Below are positions 38,031 through 50,381 of a stretch of DNA of 64,000 nt, one piece after another (the stretch's first letter is position 1; every line of letters begins with the position of its first letter). Source of the DNA: Halichondria panicea (taxonomy: Eukaryota > Porifera > Demospongiae > Suberitida > Halichondriidae). The DNA lies in NCBI RefSeq assembly GCF_963675165.1, contig NC_087389.1:4028830-4092829 (forward strand). Direction: 5' to 3'. The position numbers were made by a program, and so were the translations under genes. The notes beneath the pieces were generated by a model that made no database searches, had not been told where the DNA came from, and saw nothing but the letters and a program-made list of their open reading frames with translations.

Positions 38031-38837
38031 TACATGTGTCTAATTTGATAGTTATTTAATTGTTAACAAACATTGCACCAGAGAAAACTTGACAGAGTAA
38101 TACATAGATCTATCTATAGTATCGTATAAAACTGACACTGTAAATTTATTGTCTGTTGTGTTTGTGTTTCTTATAGCACAGTGTCTTCCTCGCTATACGC
38201 CACCGTTTTCTAGACTCTTGACCGTTGGTGTGTGCGCGTGCGTGTGTGTAATGAAAGTATTCAATTAACTCACACATAAGGTGTTGCCGGAACATTCTAG
38301 AACATTATATTCAAGATTAAGATGCTGCCAGAATGTTATACATGCACAAATGCTGCTAAAACATTCTAGGTAGATAGTTCATGATAACTGTGGAACAAAC
38401 TAAAATCTTTGTCCTATAGAGAGTATTTAACTATGCTGTGTGTTTTGTAGAGTTGTTGGATATAATTGTGATCACTATTAATTTAAAACTGTCAACCACG
38501 ATTACATGTGTGCATGTGTTTTACTGTATATGTGTGTCCAAATAGCTCCTTCAGCTCCACTTCTTACATTCCTCATTCAGCAGCAGATTTAGGTGAATGC
38601 ACTGTGTAAGTAACCCACTATGCTGGAAGTTTTAGCCACAATCTATAATTATCCTATATAGATCTAGCTAAATCTATATTTTACATCCGTCCTTGATCCC
38701 CTATAATGACATGCAGGGCTTAGGAAAACAACTCTATGGAGCAAAGTAATAATTTTCAGTACACTACAAAGCAACAAATTCTAAGATTTTGTTTTCTTTC
38801 ATGAGAAGTAATTTTCTATCTAGTTCCTCTATCTTTG

Positions 38838-39021
38838 TACAGTGGAACCTCGATTTGTGCTAACAACCACCTCCGAATAAAGGCCAGTTGCTATATAAAG
38901 GCCAGGCACCCAGGTCCCAAATGAACAGTTTGTGTACAAAACAACCTCTCAACAAAGGCCACCCCTGCATGTATAAAGGCCAATTCCCCAAAAGTGTCCG
39001 TTATAGAGGGGTTCCACTGTA
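38838..39021. repeat. MITE, TACAGTGGAACC family
   Basis: TACAGTGGAACCTC at the left and its near complement (GGGGTTCCACTGTA) at the right enclose 184 bases rich in AAAGGCCA motifs. A partial relative begins at 21185 (ACAGTGGAACCCC) in HAD intron 2. Confidence 0.75.
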
Positions 39022-40663
39022 TAACCGTTATAAAGCATCCATTGACGTTACTGAGTTTCAAAACTGTACAGCGATATATACTTCCCATGAACCTTTCACT
39101 CGAAAATATATTGGGGTAGGAAGGTGCAAGGTATAGGTGATCTGGTAATCACTTTAAGCACTATAGCTGCATGCATGCTTTATTTGATTGAGCGTGAGTA
39201 TATATAATTGTACCTTATATAGCCGTTAGATCTTCAATATGGCACTATAATTTTGAACACTGTGGAGGGATGTGTATAGATATGTAAGCAATATCGAACC
39301 CTTCAAAATATAGCCAAACTCTATTATAGATGCTTTGATAAAGTCTCAGACCTTAGCCAGAAACTGTTGGTCTTTTCTATCCCAAACCGATTACCCACTA
39401 TAACAATTATTGTTTCTGTTCTATTAATCACCACAAACCCACCACTTTATGTTGCCATGGAAGGATATTTTGTAGCTTATTCATTCACATACACAATGGT
39501 GGTATCAGCATACAATATTTTACCTGTATCTGTATTTGCATTGCGCGCGTTGAACTTGCCCTGGATACCATGTTGAAGTGCGCTGCAACTAAACAAGAAT
39601 CCATTGACAAGGCCAATAATTATTATACGCACAATCCATTCAGATTATGACATCCAATACAATTTTACCATGACCTGACAACGATTTTCGAACTTAAGGA
39701 TATTTCGCACAAAATAATAATAATGATACGGCTATAATTATAACAGATAAAGAGATATTACTCTACAGTGTCTTGCATAAGGTCCAGCCTATTAAACTAA
39801 ACCATAATAAGAGGGTTAACACCATTAGTGCAGTATAAATGTTATATGTGGGACAGGTTTAAGTAAAGTGTTTTGGGGACATTTCTAATTATACGAATAC
39901 ACTATAATAATACAAAGATAAATGCTTACTTGTAGGGATCACCTGCTTCACAGGATATTGGATGGTGTCCATGGTGACCATTGTCACAAACCAGAGAGAG
40001 TATGGTGTCACCAGTCCTGTTGAATACTGCACAGTAAAGTGCATGATCATCTATCATGTCACACTCTCACATACACATGCTCTGTTCACACATATAAAAG
40101 TGGTGGGGAAAAGTGGGTAAACTATAGTCGGTTCATATCATCAACTGACATTGCACTATAATTATATAGCTCTTATTATTTGAATCTACCTGCATGACAT
40201 GTTTATGGTAGACTTTAATTTGTGTGTCTTTTGTTGTTTATATATGTGGACATTCATGCAACAATTGGTAACAGCTGATGACGTTGTGGTACTAACGTTG
40301 TGTTGAGGGGAACAGGTTAGTAATGCAACCACTGAACGATCGGCGATTAGCGCCCTAAATGTGTGACAGGTTCAGGTAAAGTGGACATTTTACTGCCCTA
40401 AACCGTTGCTTGGAAGGAGGAAGGGAATCAAGTCTTTGTTTTTCACCTGTTACGTATGTTATTAAGTGGGTATACTAGCCAATAGCGATGAATATATTGA
40501 AATGAGTGTCGGCCACGTCTATAATCTGTCAGTCAATGATTGGAACCGATAGAATTCCACCAGTTGTAAATAAAAGCTTAATTGTTCATGTCCTACTTCT
40601 GGGCAATGGTTTAGTACACTCAATTATCACAACCAGAATGTTGTAACAAGGAAAATGAATGAA

Positions 40664-40835
40664 AAAACGGCAGTGGTGTATGATCAGACAATCAATGTGA
40701 CTATATATAGGTCAGGATCAGAGCAAGAGTCTAGCCTCGATTCCAGGCCGCCTTAAATTTCTCTTCACTGCCTGGAATCAAGGCTAGACTCTTGCTCTGA
40801 TCCTGTCACATTGATAATTGGACCACTGCCGTTTT
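40664..40835. repeat. Fold-back element with two nested inverted repeats
   Basis: AAAACGGCAGTGG and its complement bound 172 bases. Inside, GGATCAGAGCAAGAGTCTAG continuing into CCTCGATTCCAGGC pairs with the opposite arm over more than 30 bases around a short loop. RNA or single-stranded DNA would form a long hairpin. Confidence 0.8.
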
Positions 40836-41844
40836 CAATCCTTGATTCGATGGAATCAAGGCTAAGCAGAGTCGGCAAATAAACCTGGAGTGTTACAAGT
40901 AGGGCACTTCACATGCACTGGGACCGGAGTACGCTCACCACAGCAGATTCAGAAGAATAGTTATTTTGTCAAGTCACATAGATCTACATCAGAAAAGTAT
41001 AATAAACACCCATTTCTGTCCTGTCTTCTTTTCTTGAACTTTCACTGGTACTGTTCCAAAAAACACTTTCAGTTGAAATGTGAACAATTGCTAGGATATT
41101 GGTCAGTGGGGAAGCACCAAAGAGCGTAGAAGTACTGTGCATCTATCCGTCTCAACATCATGAACAGTTTAATACAAACATGCATGTATATAATTGAATT
41201 AAGCTGAAACACCATGAAACACGTCTAATGGGTCAATTACATGTAAAATATAATTTGCATTGTTAAATTAATCTGTGTGATGACATTGTGGTGGATTGAC
41301 ATACGGTATTAAAATACTTCGCTCGCGTGATCGTGACTAGGGTGATCTGATTCTCCCGCTTTCTTCTTGTTTCTACATTTTCTCCCTCCTTTCCACTTGA
41401 TTCCTTCAATGGAATACATTTAGCAACAGCATACTGTTGCATTTATAGTGCAGTGTGCAACACCTCTCTTGATTTCCTGTAGTCTACGGGCGGGCGCGCA
41501 TATTAGATCAACTTCTTCTTGTCTCGATCCATGCCCAGGGGAATGCGGCCTGGAATCGAGGCTAGTGCTGCACAGGGCATTTGTCTAGTCTCGAGGCCAG
41601 ACTCCTCCCGGGCACATGTCAGATCACGTGCAAGGGAGTGGTCTGGGGCCAGACTAGCATTTGTCGTGCCCTGATTGAGACCCTCCCACTTTTTGTGCAT
41701 AAAAGAAGGGCGTGGCAGGTGCCTCTTTTTACAACAAAAGAGCCACAACACTTTTAACAGGTATGTCTATTGAGCATTGATGTTTAAAAGAAGTAGATCT
41801 ACCTATTAAATTGCATTTTTCTAAAACAAAATAGGTGTATATTA

Positions 41845-41881
41845 TGCCGGCAATATCTATAATTTATAGATATTGCCGGCA
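41845..41881. repeat. Perfect 37-base palindrome
   Basis: TGCCGGCAATATCTAT and its exact complement are separated by five bases. It is too short to be a transposon by itself and could be a cruciform or a fold-back remnant. Confidence 0.85.
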
Positions 41882-42418
41882 ACTGCATGGCAACTGTATA
41901 TGTACACGTACTGTCAATGTCACATGATGTCAGCTTCAACTTAATTTACTGAGCCTATAACTGTGATTGTGCTATGTGTAGGATACGAGCAATTTCCACT
42001 TTTCAATCATGTGTATGTATACCCCTGATAATTAACATTCATGCTTTGACTTCTACGATACTGTTGGCTAAAGTATAATTAGACCAGTGGTGTAGGAAGG
42101 GGGGCTCCAGGGGCTGGACCCCCCCCCAGGCTATTAAAGTAGAGATGATTTATCCAAGTTGCACTATGTAGATATAGCTTTAGTACTCTTTTTTTCATTA
42201 AAAAAACTAGAGCCCCCCCCCATTGAGAAATTGCTTCCTACGCCACTCAGTGTAGACTATGTGTTTAGCTCAGGGTGCACTAGATCTAGTTTTAAATCCA
42301 GTGCTTCAAACTACACCTGTATTAATTAAATGTGCCAAATTAGCTACTGTGTAACTTATACGTCTATAAAGGGGCGTAAGCTAGCCACACATAATATGTA
42401 CCTACAGCAATGATCGGC

Positions 42419-42628
42419 TACCGTATTACTAAATGTTTTGCGAGCATCAAACATTTGCGAACTTTGCGATGGTTGATCAATTCGCAACAATAAAATCCGC
42501 AAAATTATTACTAGTAAATACACACGATCCTTACCAGAACGCAATAGTTAGATCGCAAAGGGTCAACATTTCTGCCGATTTGGCTCATTCGCAAAGGTTT
42601 TTCAGCAAAATATTCTAGTAATACGGTA
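42419..42628. repeat. MITE, TACCGTATTACTA family
   Basis: TACCGTATTACTA and its complement form the ends. The interior is rich in TTTGCGA-type motifs in both orientations. The outer TA matches the other TACCGTA elements in the window. Confidence 0.75.
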
Positions 42629-42783
42629 TACTAAAAGGCTAGCTAGAAATCAGCTTAGTGTCTATACGAACAATAATTATTATTGCGACCGATTACTTTT
42701 GAACGCATCTAAGCTAGCTGAAGCTCACTAAAAGCTTTCTATCCTGAATCGTACATGCTAGTACTCCCTCACAGTTTTTAAGC

Positions 42784-43180
42784 TACCGTAGAAACTGGAT
42801 TATTAGTGCTTACTGCTCAACTGCAAATTTTTTGAAGCGCTTTTCCAATTATGCGAAGGATATAATAGTGTGAAAATTCAGAATTGATTCATTTGTTTAT
42901 GAGTTATAGCTAGCTTGTACAGTGCATGGCAGCTATATATAGCTAGTGGATGTTGTAAAATGAACGGTAAAATGAACTGCAACATAGTAGTATGATATAG
43001 ATCCAGTTAGGGTTGCCTGCTTGCTCACTTTCTAGGTTGCTAACAAGTCATCTTTCATCACAGAGACATTCGGTTGCTGAGTGGGGCAAAATGCATACAT
43101 TGTACTTGAATATAAGCGTATAGAGCTCTGCTAATGATCGACCCCATGAGTGCAGTGCTAATAATCCAGTTTCTACAGTA
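42784..43180. repeat. MITE, TACCGTAGAAACTGG family
   Basis: TACCGTAGAAACTGGATTAT continues to TAGTGCT on the left; the complement on the right reads TACTGTAGAAACTGGATTAT then TAGCACT. This gives terminal repeats of about 27 bases around 397 bases of non-coding DNA. Confidence 0.8.
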
Positions 43181-43360
43181 TACAAATTAAGAGACATGAA
43201 CATGCACAAGCTGTTACCGGAATGATAGTTAACAGGGGCAGATATCCGTGGAAATATTGATGTTACACCCCCTTCCGATGCAATCTCCGCCCACTATCTT
43301 ACACCGTAGAAGTTGCAGAAATATAATTAATATGCTTTTTTCGTTTTGAAGTGGACTACA

Positions 43361-43723
43361 TGCAGTAGACTCTGCTCTCTGAAGTACGGCCACCTCCACA
43401 TATCGGCAATTGGTTTGGCACGGATTGCGTTTACTGCACAAAACTTTCCCTGAATTGTAGCCACTTGCTATTCTGTACAATGGCCAGTACTGCATGGCTG
43501 CCCCAAACTAGGTTTTTATTACGGCCGGATATGACGTTATGGGTGCGATTTGGCAGAATGCACTTAACTTGAATAGAGCTAATGATTCATTATCCTCAAG
43601 ACAAAACTGTAAATTTAGTCAATAGATTCGAGGTATGTAGGGTTACGGCGGCTATTTTCTGAAATACAGCCACCTCACTATTCCGGCCAAGCTGCGATGA
43701 CCGAATAATGAGAGTTTACTGTA
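43361..43723. repeat. MITE, copy 2 (TACAGTAGACT family)
   Basis: It shares GCAGTAGACTC, GAAGTACGGCCA and TTACGGCCGGATATGACGTT with the element at 18249-18597. The right end TACTGTACA mirrors the left end imperfectly. Confidence 0.75.
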
Positions 43724-44070
43724 CATGCATGTATTAGCATTGTTACATTAGAATAGCCATACTGCTTGGGGTAAAACATTCGTTTAATTTGAACAGTGGT
43801 GAATTTCGTTTGCTTGCGTGCGCGTTCTGGTAAACCTGCCTGGATAAAATGTTCGTCAAATAACAAATTATTAACCCCACTGTATTGTAACTATATACTA
43901 TGTATAATTATTTGTTGCCAACTTTTACAACTACTAGTGGGAAGAAAACCTAAAAAATTTACTATGGAATTCAGCAAAACTAATGAATACACTAAATTCC
44001 TTCAAAACACATGTCTTTTATTATGATTTATATGACCAGTCAGACGAGTTTAACGTCATTGGGCAACAAG

Positions 44071-44210
44071 TTAGTTATTGCCGGTGCCCTCGTGCAACAT
44101 GCCATATATTGCACTGGATGACATAATGCCCTCGGGGCCTGCGGCCCTCGGGCATTATATTGCTCCAGTGCAATATATGGCATGTTGCACTCTGGCTGGG
44201 CAATAACTAA
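44071..44210. repeat. 140-base near-perfect fold-back
   Basis: TTAGTTATTG pairs with CAATAACTAA, and GTGCAACATGCCATATATTG continuing to CACTGGA pairs with the opposite arm. The hairpin tip is ATGCCCTCGGGGCC with its complement. The arms are about 65 bases long with a three-base loop. Confidence 0.85.
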
Positions 44211-44956
44211 TACATACAGTCTCTTGTGCAGAGATTGTTCTTTAATTGGCCTACTTCAGGAGAGTTGCTATAATCTCTTCACAGTACACAAGACTGCAGT
44301 GCTAGCTGCTTGAAAAGTACCGCTATCTCCAAGCAAAAATTCCCTCATGGCATTTGGTATGAGATTGGACAAAGTGTTCTACCAGTAACAAGCTTAAGAC
44401 ACTCAATACAGCCTCTCTTTAGGAGACTTTTAGCCATACATTCAGACAACACGTGGCGATGCATGTATATATTGCACATGCACAACAAGTCATATTCCAG
44501 TGGCAGCCTGCCTATACAACCGCTTCATTCCACCGATTCAAAAATCCGAAATAAACACGACAACAAGAAGAATACTGATGTTATTTCCACAAGGACGATG
44601 AACTAGAAACTAGAAACTGTTTAAAAACAGCTAGACACTAAACGTATAAACTATGGCCAACTGTATTTTCCTCCAAATTAGGATAAGGTGTGATTAAAAT
44701 TAGTGCATGTATTGAATGTGAGGCAGTATTTTAGATAGCGATCTATAGACTCGAACTTAGACCATAGCAGTGGCGGATTCAGGGGGATATAAGGGAGCAA
44801 AGGAACCCCCTTTTTGCAAAACTATACCTTTTTTACGCTGATCGCATTGCAAACTCTTCAATTATTGGTACAGAGATTGAAATTTCCCACATCCATATGG
44901 GCGGAGATTGAACCGGAAGTGGACCTAACCCAACAATTTCATCCGGGAGACTACTA

Positions 44957-45641
44957 TACCGTTTACACGAGGCCGCCTTTAATCCGGGTTGGAATCCAAA
45001 CTATCCGCGTTCTTGTAAACGGGCCTAATCCGGGTTCTAATCCAGATTAGCCAACCCACTTCTGGAGGTGGTTCAAATAGTTGTTAGTAAACACATAATT
45101 ATGTTTGTGGGTGTTCCTAGAGTAAGCCTGTAGCTTCCTATCAGCTAGCCAATGTTTGCGCAAATGCAATTAGTGGTCGTTTACTATGCCCACTACAGTA
45201 GAACCTCGCTAATTCGAATAGAGCCGGACCACACCCCATCTGAATACACGGATTAACGGATGTCATTAATTGATTATGAATATCATTAACGAATACACTT
45301 TTGTACATGTATATTACTGTGGCCAGAAGGGAAGCTACTAGCTAGAATAGTCTTTTATCTCAACTTTATCTCCAGTCTTGTGAGCTCTCTCTTCGTTTTC
45401 TTTGCAGTGGCCATTGTTTTGGGCGAGCTATTGAGCTAATAAAAACTGATTCAGCAAAGCAAGTCAGATTGCGCTTGCGTAGTAGTCTATTCTACTGACA
45501 GTCCCTCCTCTTTTCAGTTTGCCAATTTGTCCAGATTAGCGAGGTTTCGGACTAAAGGGGTCCGGATTAGCGAGGTTCTACTGTACTGACTCGGATTCAA
45601 TCCGGATCGAATCCGGATTATGTGTCGTGTAAACAGGGCTT
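44957..45641. repeat. TACCGTTTACACG / TAAGCCCTGTTTACACG element with nested insertion
   Basis: The left end TACCGTTTACACGAGGCCGC and the complement of the right end (AAGCCCTGTTTACACGACAC) share GTTTACACGA followed by TAATCCGG motifs. The element at 45194-45585 is inserted inside it. A relative of its end (AAGCCCTGTTTACACGCA) begins an insertion at 56707 in the receptor pseudogene. Confidence 0.6.
45194..45585. repeat. MITE, TACAGTAGAACCTCGC family
   Basis: TACAGTAGAACCTCGCTAAT and its complement bound 392 bases, giving clear terminal inverted repeats. It sits within the larger element at 44957-45641 and so inserted later. Confidence 0.85.
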
Positions 45642-45896
45642 ACGAGCCCGTAGGACGAATAGTCTTTTAGAACCACTATTTTCTGTCCGCCAATGCAGAG
45701 GCATAGATCTACTGAACAAATGTAAAACTGCCTCTGGCTATACTCCGCTTGTAACATCTGACTAGCTATGTCTGTTTGTCTGGTTGAACCAGGAATAGCT
45801 ATAGACTATAATTATATAGTTTCACTATAGGGTTGAGTAAATTCGGCGGTAATGTATGTAGTTTGAACTGTACTAGCTGGCTGGCAGGAATCTAGT

Positions 45897-45952
45897 AAAC
45901 ACTCAATACCCCTCCATTATGATGGAAGAGCATTGAGTGTTTACTAGATTCC
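45897..45952. repeat. 56-base hairpin
   Basis: GGAATCTAGTAAACACTCAA pairs with its complement near 45932-45952, with a few bulges closer to a very short loop. The size suits a pre-miRNA-like or tiny fold-back structure. No expression evidence can be read from sequence. Confidence 0.7.
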
Positions 45953-46645
45953 AGGTTGAAATTTTTAAAGTAGCTAGAGAGTCACAGAGAGCTTACCTTC
46001 AGTTTCCAATGACTGCAAAACCATACAATAACATGTACATTGTCAAAGTTATGTATACTGGTCTGGCCACGCCCATCTAAGTCAGAGATTGTATCAATAT
46101 CAACATAAAAAGTCATTCCATTAGTCCATTCCAGTGTCCACCTCCACCGTTACATTCCACTGAGTCAAGATATACCCTTATTTGGAGGTACATTAAACCT
46201 CTGTTACAGTAGTAAGCACAAATATTTACTGCCTCTGATCATCTGATCGCCTAGTTAACCAAAGGTGTATAACGTGCAGACTTAAGTCTGTGCAAGTGGT
46301 CACAAGAATGTCTAAATTATTGGGCAACACCACATTCTAATTAGACGTTTGGAGAGTTCTCACATAATTTACTTTACTGTTTGTAGCTATGTTATAGATA
46401 TACATGAACAAAGTCTATTTACAGAAATCAAACGATGCTTTTTTTCTGCTCTCTGCTAGGTTATTGTCATCTCTAAGTACTCTACGGCACACGGTATTGG
46501 TTGTCATTATCAATTTTCGTCATGGTGGCGTGAACTGGTATTGTCAAGTCACTGTTGTGTTCAGTTCATTCCCTCCTTTTATGCGAATAGTTTGGACGCT
46601 AAACATTTCACTGGGACAATAATTATTGTTCATACAGTGGTCGGT

Positions 46646-49600
46646 ATGGAAGCACAAGAAGCCTTGAGTGAGTTTGTTGAAGGTCTTAAAGAGGCTTACA
46701 GTGAAAGGCAATTCATCACGGAGGAACAATGGCCACCAGTTAGAGGATACAAGCTGATTAACTTGCAGTTAGTGGAAGCTGAAAAAGAAGAGGGATTTAG
46801 AGCTGGTTTGCCACAACATGGTATCCCTGATGATATGGTCAAGCGTACTCCAATTATCCATGGCAACCTATTCCATGTCGAAAAAGGCAAGAAACTAGTG
46901 AGGAAGCTCATCGTTGAGGGTAATGCTGGGATCGGTAAAACCACACTGTGTACCATGCTTGCTGAAGGGTGGGCAGGAGGCAACATCCTGACACAATTTG
47001 ACTGTGTTTTGTTACTTCCACTAAGAGATCCCTTAGTTAGCTCAGCCTCCTCTCTTACTGGCCTCCTGGCTCTTCACCATCCCGACGAGATAATTTGTGA
47101 GCCTGTTGTTCGGCACTTAAAGAGGACAAGAGGAAAGGAGATGCTCATCATTGCTGATGGATGGGACGAGCTCAGTGAAACAAACCGTTCAAAAGTATCT
47201 TTTCTATATAATCTTTTGTTTGGCCGTCTTCTTCCTTCTGCTTCCGTCCTCCTCACCTCACGACCTTCTGCTTCAGCTCCTCTTCATGATCTTCCTTCTG
47301 TGGATCGTTTGGTTGAAGTAGTCGGTTTTAATGAGGAAAATATCAAGCAGTACATAGAATCAGAGTTTGATCAATTCCCAGAGAAAGCTACTTCTCTTAT
47401 CGAGCAGCTTAATAACAACCCAGTCCTTGAGAGTGTGTGTTCTGTGCCCCTCAATTGCGCCATTGTTTGTAACTTGTGGCACACTTTAGACCAAGAGCTT
47501 CCTCGTACGCTAACTGAGCTGTACACTCAAATTGTTCTTAACATTATCCTTCGCAATATCAAAAAGAAGTTTCCTGATTGTCCGATTGGCCTTAATGGAT
47601 TTGATGATATTCCCAATGATCTACAAGACACGTTTTGGTTAATCTGTGAGTTTGCGTACGAGTGTTTATTACTAGATCAGCTGGTTTTTTCGGAAACTGA
47701 ATTATCGTCTCGCTTACCCGAAAGTGGTGACAAGTTGCATTGCTTCGGTCTATTGCAGTCTGCTCGATCGCTTCTACCTGTTGGTCATGGCTTGTCTTTT
47801 CACTTTGCTCACTCGACCATCCAGGAATTCTTGGCTGCCCTCCATCTTGCTACTCTACCCAACGAAGAAAAAATGAAGGTAGTTGAAGCTCATGATGACA
47901 GTGACCGGTTCGACATTGTATGGAGATTTATGTTTGGTCTTGCTAGTAAGTACCACGATAGTTGTAGTAATCAGGTAATTGGTTTGGATGATGATTTGAT
48001 GGATAAATATATGGCGTTTAAATATGGTGATTTAGCTTCAGTATGTCATGCGGCGTTCGAAGCTTCAGACCAAAGTCTTGCGAAAAAAATTTGTAATGTT
48101 TTTGGGCAAAATCTATTATACGGTGATTTCAAAACTCCTTTTGACTGTGTAGCTAGGTTCTATGTTCTTCGTTATGCTGTGAAATGTGATAATATGGTTA
48201 TAAGAATATCCTCTTGTACAATTGGTGATAAGCTGTTGAAGGAACTAACTGACATACTTTCAAATGCGAATGGTAATTTGCAAGTACGCGACTTACTTCT
48301 TGCGCAAACCAAATTATCTGACAAAGGTGTTGCTGATTTATTCAAGAGAGCCTCAGCTGCCTTTATAGCTTTAGATGAACTCTCTTTAATTTCCAACAAT
48401 TTCACTGATATCATGTCTTCATTCGTTTCTTGTACGAGCCTCACACAATTGTACTTATCTGAAAATCCTCTTGGAGTATTTGGCATTCAGTCACTGGAGA
48501 CAGCTGTACGAGCAGGCGTTCTTGTTCGTCTGGCAACCCTGCACTTATCCAACACCCTCACCGGAGATGCTGACGTCAATGGAGCACTTCTGACCACCCT
48601 TTTTCAGTCCATTGCCTCTCACTGTGCTAACCTTGAAATCTTAAGCCTTTCTGGTAATAATCTTGGTTTACCTGGATTATGTTCAGTTGTGGAGAATATT
48701 CCATTACGATTGAATCACATCGATCTAAAAAGTACTCATCTCACGAATTCATTTCACTCAGTGTCTCAATACACAGTCACCAGTGAGATACTAAATCTCT
48801 ACCAAAACAGCGTATACTGTTTAAGAAGTATGGACTTGACTGGCTCCAATTTCAGTGGAAGTGCAGGAACTCTCTTACTGGAAAAGTCTCTTCAAGCACT
48901 TCAATCACTTGAAGAACTTAATTGCTCTGACTGTTCTATCACCTCTGTCGACATCGCAATGCTTATCCATCTTCTCAAGTCTGCTAATGTGAAATGTAAG
49001 AATTTAAAATGGTGGAATCTTGGCGATAATAACATTGATGACGAGGGAGTAATCGCTCTTACTAGGTGTTTACCTGAGTTGTTTATTCGTTTGGAAGGCT
49101 TCAGTACTAGTGTTGTATATGGTCTCACAAATGCCGTTTTCCTCATTGGTAATCCTGTGGGTGAGGAGTTGATACTCATGTGCAACGAACACTTAAAGGT
49201 ACTCACTCACTCTCTATATTTACAGTTACGTTGCATTATTTATAATTTGTGTAGGTCTTTGAAGAATCGCAGAAAATTGCACGGCTGAATGAGTGGGAGA
49301 GAACGTATTTACCTCCACAAAATGAAATGGTATATATAAAGTGATTTTATATCATGTAATTTGAAAATTGTATGGTTTCAATCTAGACTACCCATGTTTT
49401 CTGCCAGCTTTGGGATACACTTCTGTTAAAGATGATTGACATGGCTGGAGCGGTGAGTACACCATAATTATCGTGGTTGTAATTGAATGTCATGCTTTTT
49501 ATTGTAGATCTCTCCAGCTTTTTCCGGTGATGATGATAGCATATTTTTATGGCAATCAACGGACGATGCACTGAACTCTCCCAATGATGCTGCCAATAAC

Positions 49601-50381
49601 ATTCAAAAAACTTTTGTCGATAACAGTAATTCCCCTCAAGCTACAGAACGATCTAGTGATGATGACCTCATCTGTCCTGCAGTAGTGGTACAAATAACGG
49701 AACGGGGGGAGGCAGGTGAGAAAAGGGTTAGTTCATTATATTTATGAACAAAGCTGATCTACAGCTTTACATTTTGTGCAAATGATTCTCACACCTGGCT
49801 TGCATGAATTCCCCACCTGACACACACACACACAGACTCTATTGTATCAGTTTCCGACTCCAGTTGTGATGAAAGAGTTACACCACCCCTGCCAACGTCA
49901 CCAGCAAAAACAGTTCAAGCCAGTTCAGGTGTGAACTTGTCAATAATCTATTTGTCATTCGATCTTGCTGCGTCTTGCAGACACATTATTTTGTTACTGT
50001 GCGAATCATTTCTTATTCCCTATTCTGTCCTTTCAGAGTTGACTCTCAGTCTTTTAGACAAAGAGCTCAAAACCCTCACAAAACCAATACAGTTTGGAGT
50101 CAGTTTGGGCATTCCTCAGTACCGACTTGAGGTCATCCAGCAAGACAATCGATTCGGTAAATTAAAGGCGTTTTTGAAGTTTTAGTTCTCACCTATTTAT
50201 AGAGTTCACGTTAAATCTCTATACTCATGCAGATACGGAAGGTCAGAAGATCGCCCTGTTCCAGTTCATTACCAAAAACTACAAGAGTCTAGGAATAACT
50301 TGGAGTGTTATTGCCGACGCTCTCCGTGACATTGATTATAGGGACTTGTCAACAGTTGTTAGGGAAAAATACTGCACTTAA
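46646..50381 (+). CDS. Tandem NLR 2: NACHT-LRR-linker-Death
   Basis: Seven exons (46646-49198, 49255-49329, 49387-49452, 49508-49715, 49836-49928, 50037-50156, 50233-50381) join in frame to 1087 residues. The start MEAQEALSEFVEGLKEAYSE was chosen by alignment with the other two copies, although the frame is open back to 46541. NACHT motifs are GNAGIGKTT, LIIADGWDEL and FHFAHSTIQEFLAALHLA, in which Ser replaces the Leu found in the paralogues before TIQEF. The LRR region is full length (LTQLYLSENPLGVFGIQSLE; LRSMDLTGSNFSGSAGTLL). An acidic Ser-rich linker spans exons 3-5. The death domain (ELTLSLLDKELKTLTKPIQF; ALFQFITKNYKSLGITWSVI) is at the C terminus. Predicted cytosolic innate sensor; exon order and phases are the same as in NLR 1 and NLR 3. 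Confidence 0.9.

Larger units (their letters stand above)
38031..46645. other. 8.6-kb MITE-rich interval between NLR 1 and NLR 2
   Basis: I find no supportable gene in this interval. It holds at least ten small inverted-repeat or fold-back elements, listed separately, plus AT-rich spacer with TTATAATTATA-type motifs. A possible orphan minus-strand exon lies at 39930-40016. Motifs of the type TAGCCTCGATTCCAGGC recur near 37547, 40732, 41548, 58473 and 62560 and mark a common fold-back family. Confidence 0.5.

Noticed and set aside
46541-46645. N-terminal extension of tandem NLR 2
   Set aside because: The frame is open by chance. NLR 1 and NLR 3 both start at the equivalent MEA and lack the extension.
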